From NCBI GenBank assembly GCA_004151065.3, contig NWUY0300002637.1, forward strand, positions 7,889 to 18,182: a stretch of DNA of 10,294 nucleotides, in the 5' to 3' direction. Shown piece by piece: positions 7,110 through 10,294 of the stretch (position 1 is its first letter; each line of letters starts with the position of its first letter). Below the pieces are notes generated by a model that worked only from the letters and a program-made list of their open reading frames with translations, was not told the DNA's origin and did no database searches. Position numbers and translations under genes: made by a program. This DNA is from Larix sibirica (taxonomy: Eukaryota; Streptophyta; Pinopsida; Pinales; Pinaceae).

Positions 7110-7490
7110 TCAGATATCCAAAGTAAAATGCATGTGTGACCCCTCTTTGAACTCTTTAAAGTATAAAAGACTAGAGATTTGATTCAAACCTTGTTTGGAT
7201 AATGAATCTACTATAATATTTAACTCTATATAGATATCTTCTTAAGTTCCATAGCTAATGCTTGGAGAGTTATATCTTATATGAATCGAGATTCTTATAC
7301 TTGGCTAGATGTAAAAGTGATCTTAGTGCTAAAAGTTCAACGCAATTATTTGTTTCACTACCCATATAGACACTAAAATGTATAAAGAATTTTTTATGCA
7401 AATATAATACACCCCCAATTCCACATATAGGTCCATCTCCCTAGTAAGATCCATAAAAATTCACTGGGGATGGGGTTTGTCCACAACTAA
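7110..7490 (-). pseudogene. RNase H domain of ORF2 (right LINE), internally deleted
   Basis: The minus strand reads F-Y-G-S, GDGPICGIGGVLYL, MGSETNNCVELLALRSLL and, after a frame change, ELNIIVDSLSKQGL, ending at a TGA (7110-7112). This is the plant LINE RNase H order. The first catalytic Asp is Tyr (TAT, 7453-7455). The Glu is kept (7336-7338), exactly 39 residues on, the same spacing as in the left copy. The final Asp of V-D-S-L-S-K is kept (7206-7208). Only about 43 residues separate Glu and final Asp, against 74 in the left copy, so about 90-95 bp holding the third catalytic Asp have been lost. Stops also occur, for example just after F-Y-G-S-Y. The domain is inactive. Confidence 0.82.
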
Positions 7491-7539
7491 TTCACCAATA
7501 CATCTTATTTTGAATTGTTCCCCTTTGTTTTATATTATT

Positions 7540-8040
7540 GAGAAATTGCACCCAATCTAAGAGGAAATTTGGAAGGTTTTCTTTTTCCTATCCTCAAATA
7601 AGCTTGAATTCTAGGCCAACCAAATTCCTCGGAAAGTGAGGAAAGGAATAGAAAGGAAGTTCTTCAGTTCTTTTCTTTCAAACTATTAGTTGAGATTCTC
7701 CTCAATAGAGCACCCATTCTGCATATTGTTAACTCCAACCTAATGAATTATGTATTTTCAAACCTATAATGAGAAAGTGCACAAGGAAAACAAATGTAGA
7801 ACATTTTCCTCCTCATTTTTTCATAAATAACAAATATGGGGTCCATGTTTGTTCTTCCTTTGTAGGATATCTTGAGTAGGTGCTTTAGTCTTTAAATCTA
7901 GCCACATGAAATTTTTTATCTTCTTAGGTGCTATCACCTTCCATATCTTTTCCACGACCAATAACCTTCCCTCTCCATAGGAGGCATTATGGCTTCATAA
8001 CCTAATTTAGCAGAGTAAGTCCCACGTGTCTTATTCCTAT
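7540..8040 (-). pseudogene. zf-RVT domain and WLA linker of ORF2 (right LINE)
   Basis: The minus strand reads IWNRNKTRGTYSAKLGYEAI (about 8040-7985). After a frame change it reads KIWKVIAPKKIKNFMWL, LQRKNKHGPHICYL, a stop, then NEEENVLHLFSLCTF, the plant zf-RVT pattern. The first Cys (7830-7832), the His (7794-7796) and the last Cys (7779-7781) are present. The second Cys position is TGA (7821-7823), one base from a Cys codon. Further on, IPFLTFRGIWLA-stop-NSSLFEDRKK (about 7655-7580) matches the 'G+WLARN..+F.D' linker before RNase H. It aligns element by element with 1566-2050 of the left LINE (AKLxYEAI, KIxFMW, GPxICxL). Confidence 0.85.
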
Positions 8041-8370
8041 TCCAAATTAGTTCATATGGTTCCTTGTTTAGTTAGTCTTATGTTCCCATACCTCAACTTT
8101 AAGATGTAGTTATTCCAAACTCAACAAGTTAACCTTCTAACCCAAGCTGGATTGCATTCATCCAACCTCATTGCCAAATATTCATTTGACCTTTATTAGC
8201 TATTTGATTCATTGCGATAATGTCAAGTCCCTATAAATACCCAACCAAAACATAGGGAAGTAAGATATAACTGTTTGTGTGTGATTCCTAAGTGGCTTTC
8301 TCCACCTTTAACATGAAGATATATATTTTTGTTTATGCATATCTAAACCCCTAGACAAGCTAGTATTGCA
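8041..8370 (-). pseudogene. RT C-terminal tail and linker of ORF2 (right LINE)
   Basis: Across frames, the minus strand shows VKGGESHLGITHK (about 8320), then ANKGQMNIWQ-stop-GWMNAIQLGLEG (about 8215-8140) and VWNNYILKLRYGNIRLTKQ (about 8125-8065). These match in order the left element's GNGRHILLVEDP, SASQLGLTGSLADEW and EWRTYTS...NIQL segments, which lie between the RT domain and zf-RVT in plant LINEs. At least two frame changes and several stops are present. No RT palm motif is found upstream. Assignment rests on colinearity with the other copy more than on long identity. Confidence 0.62.
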
Positions 8371-8555
8371 TGAAGAGTCTAGGTTTCTGGACCTCAAGTG
8401 ATAGTTCCCCCCCCTTCCAATTAGAGAATTAACAACACCTCTTGAAACATCCTCTTATATTCCTTCAAAAATTCCCCCTCATTTCCAATGTTAGAACCTA
8501 AAGAAGTTATAAATGAGGTTCCCTTTTACACTGCAGATTTAATGGAAGGACCTAA
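8371..8555 (-). other. Unassigned joint between ORF1 and the RT tail (probable deletion scar)
   Basis: After the ORF1 stop, the minus strand reads on with short open pieces (for example GNEGEFLKEYKRMFQEVLL) that I cannot assign. In a complete element this place would hold the ORF1 tail, the endonuclease and most of RT. A C-rich run at about 8407-8414 is the only simple-sequence mark. The break that removed the ORF2 core probably lies here. Confidence 0.45.
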
Positions 8556-10031
8556 TCACTTTGTCCTGCCACCTTTAGTCTTCAAATTTTGTATAACCCC
8601 ATTAACAAGAGTAGGATAACTTCCTTTGATATCCAAAATAACCACTGCAATACTATCATAATTAAGAGTAGGAGGCTTATTGGGATTGTTGTCCATAGAA
8701 TCTTCATCATGGGACTCATCTAATAGAAAAACAACCACGAGATCCTTCTTAATAGGAAGTTGATGAGACTCTAATGGCTTGTTGACTTTGTTCAATTGAT
8801 TTGAAAAAACTAATGATGGGTTTTCCCCAACTATCCTCAAAATACTTTCTGAATCCACCAAAGGGCCCAAAGCTTCAACATTCTGGACTAGGCTAGCCTT
8901 AGGCTATTTACCCTTTTGTGCACCAACCTCTAAAATAAATTCCTTTTTCTATGTAATCACTTTGGATTTCTCAAAGACAAGGGGAGAGACTTCCTTCCTC
9001 TAGAATTTTCTGATAAAATTTCAAGAGAATTCTGTAGCAATGTGATCATGCATGTGGCACCCCCAACAATGAAAAGGAAAAAATTGATAATCAAGAATTC
9101 ACAAGTGAATTTCCCCCTCAACCTTAATATTCGCATTCTATGCAATTCCATACGGAAATAAAGACTAAAAGAGAGCTATAGATAATAATAGCATATGTGA
9201 TATGTGAACATTACATACACAAATCAGTCGTCTTTTCACTCTACTTAGTATTATCTAAACTCTAAACAATGTCCCTAGTATCAATATCCACTAAAAATCT
9301 TGTGATCGTACGATTGAGACTCCTATTGAATGAGTCATCAACCCTATAATAGTATTTCCCAAATGATTACCGAGTTCTGTTAAAAAATACACCATCCAAA
9401 ATTCTAATGGAAAACCCAATAATTTTACCCAAATGGGTACCCTATTATCCATTCCAATATGTGGATCAAAGATAGGGTTATAGGGTTTAAGTGATAGGTA
9501 GGCTAACCCCCAAAACAAAATCCCCTCCAATGTTGTCTTAGCATCCTCCATAGTGTGAAATAAATAGATAATCCATCACTTTGTTAATAAATTAAAGGAT
9601 GGGTTGTATCCAATAAGTGGTCTCCAGTATTTCTTTACAACAAATATTTCAAGGAATCCACAATTTTTTCTACCAAAGAAGCAGCCTATAAGGTATTTTT
9701 TGAACATATCTAGAATATATTTTAACTTAATGTCCTCCCCCACCACCATTTTCATTCTCATACCATTCTTCTTGATAATATTATTATGCCTTCTCTATTA
9801 GTCACTAGAAACATAGTCAAGATTCAAACCCTAACCTACAAATCTTGAACATTTCACAGGAGAATTTTCACAAACATAAGAACATTTATTCAAAATATTC
9901 TTATTACCCACATTATTCTTTAATGGAAAGAAGAAATAATATGATGGAAAATTTGAATCTGAAGTAAGGAAAGAATGTAAGCCACTATTAGTAGAAACAG
10001 ATGAAACCCCTTCATATGAAAATGTAGTAAG
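8556..10031 (-). pseudogene. LINE ORF1 (gag-like) with DUF4283 and a zinc knuckle
   Basis: One minus-strand frame runs about 492 codons from just after a TAA at 10032-10034 to a stop at 8556, with 13 internal stops (for example 9831, 9576, 9291, 9021, 8904) but no net frame change. The N-terminal part (10031-9834) is Ser/Asn-rich. DUF4283 follows at about 9760-9300: KKYLIGCFFGRK, EIFVVKKYWRPLIGYNPSF, then the diagnostic VPIWVKLLGFPLEFW and LGNHLGNTIIG. A CCHC knuckle comes next: Cys 9066-9068, Cys 9057-9059 and His 9042-9044 at correct C-x2-C-x4-H-x4 spacing, but the last Cys is Phe (TTC, 9027-9029). The tail (8903-8556) is open, polar and acidic (LLDESHDEDS). The intact protein would bind LINE RNA. 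The segment 9290-9150 fits the family poorly and may hold a small insertion. The true start is unknown. Confidence 0.85.
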
Positions 10032-10294
10032 TTATGAGCTTATGCAATAAATTCCTAGCATGATGACCTCAACCTTCTAATCTGTCAAATGTACCAAGGA
10101 CGAAAATGGATTACCAACTTCCATGACAATTATGGAATGAATACCCAAAATAAATTTGTAGAGATAGCCTACATAGAAGAGATCGAATGGCTTACTTATT
10201 AAAAGCATTTAATGTTGTGTGATGTATTATTAACCATGATCACCAGATTGCTATTAAGTCTCCTTTAGAGATTGATCACCTCTAAAGTGAATTA
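10032..10294. other. Unassigned sequence upstream of the minus-strand ORF1
   Basis: This may be the 5' UTR of the right LINE or host DNA; no boundary is visible. A perfect 8-bp inverted repeat (CTTTAGAG 10263-10270, CTCTAAAG 10280-10287) lies at the window edge, around a spacer containing GATCA. No reading frame is recognised. Confidence 0.45.

Larger units (their letters stand above)
6855..10031 (-). mobile_element. Internally deleted plant LINE (L1-type) retrotransposon on the minus strand
   Basis: Read right to left, it contains ORF1 with DUF4283 and a zinc knuckle (10031-8556), an unassigned joint (8555-8371), RT tail and linker (8370-8041), zf-RVT (8040-7540), RNase H (7490-7110), a 3' UTR, and an A9 tail (T9 at 6855-6863 on the + strand). 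As in the left element, no endonuclease and no RT catalytic core are found. The order and spacing leave only about 0.2-0.3 kb between ORF1 and the RT tail, where a full element has over 2 kb. I could not find a target-site duplication; the 5' end may lie in 10032-10294 or beyond the window. The many stops show an old, dead copy. Confidence 0.75.

Noticed and set aside
8210-8260. Possible start of the ORF2 endonuclease (GIYRDLTLSQ resembling WNIRGL..P.K)
   Set aside because: Another phase over the same bases reads on into the RT-to-zf-RVT linker, colinear with the left element, which explains the stretch better.
8957-9151. 64-codon minus frame
   Set aside because: It is the wrong phase over the zinc knuckle; the family motif is read in the phase shared with the rest of ORF1.
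9473-9490. Interstitial telomere-like words (TAGGG, AGGGTTTA)
   Set aside because: They fall inside the DUF4283 coding (antisense of a KPYNPIFD-type stretch) and do not form a tandem heptamer array.
9604-9801. 65-codon + strand open frame
   Set aside because: It lies antisense to the DUF4283 coding of the minus-strand ORF1 and is a shadow of it.
1-10294. CRISPR array, tRNA, rRNA, phage or bacterial defence system
   Set aside because: No regularly spaced repeats with unique spacers, no cloverleaf or rRNA-like stretch, and the domains present are plant retrotransposon domains.

Overview
The window looks like non-genic, AT-rich nuclear DNA from a seed plant, probably one with a large repeat-filled genome. 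A gymnosperm or conifer would fit, but that is an impression and not a demonstration. I find no intact host gene, no tRNA or rRNA gene, no CRISPR array and nothing bacterial. The recognisable coding signal comes from two decayed LINE (L1-type non-LTR) retrotransposons in opposite orientation. DUF4283 plus a zinc knuckle in ORF1, and a zf-RVT domain plus RNase H at the end of ORF2, together make the plant-LINE assignment fairly secure.

Left element (+ strand, 244-3061): a 16-bp direct repeat at 228-243 and 3062-3077 brackets it exactly as a target-site duplication, and a short A tail lies just before the right copy. Inside, in order, are a G/T-rich 5' leader, an ORF1-like fragment (533-919), a scar carrying a 20-bp direct repeat, the C-terminal tail of reverse transcriptase (from about 923), a zf-RVT domain, an RNase H domain ending at 2597, and a 3' UTR with tandem copies of about 126 bp and a perfect 9-bp stem-loop before the tail. 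The endonuclease and the catalytic core of the reverse transcriptase are missing.

Middle (3078-6854): AT-rich DNA without a convincing gene. It holds several generations of local duplications: a 16-bp motif repeated at 31 bp, a degenerate repeat near 4327-4464, two AT-rich inverted repeats near 4958-5119, an imperfect tandem duplication of about 250 bp at 5241-5740, and 31-bp and 59-bp tandem duplications at 6346-6565.

Right element (- strand, about 6855 to at least 10031): read right to left it has an ORF1 (10031-8556) that stays in one frame for about 492 codons despite 13 internal stops and carries DUF4283 and a damaged CCHC knuckle. An unassigned segment follows, then the RT tail and linker, zf-RVT, RNase H, a 3' UTR with a stem-loop, and an A9 tail (T9 on the + strand at 6855-6863). 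It too lacks endonuclease and RT core. The shared layout of the two copies (ORF1 portion, missing EN/RT core, retained RT tail, zf-RVT and RNase H, 3' stem-loop) is the most interesting feature. It could mark a non-autonomous, internally deleted LINE group moved in trans, or two independent deletions.
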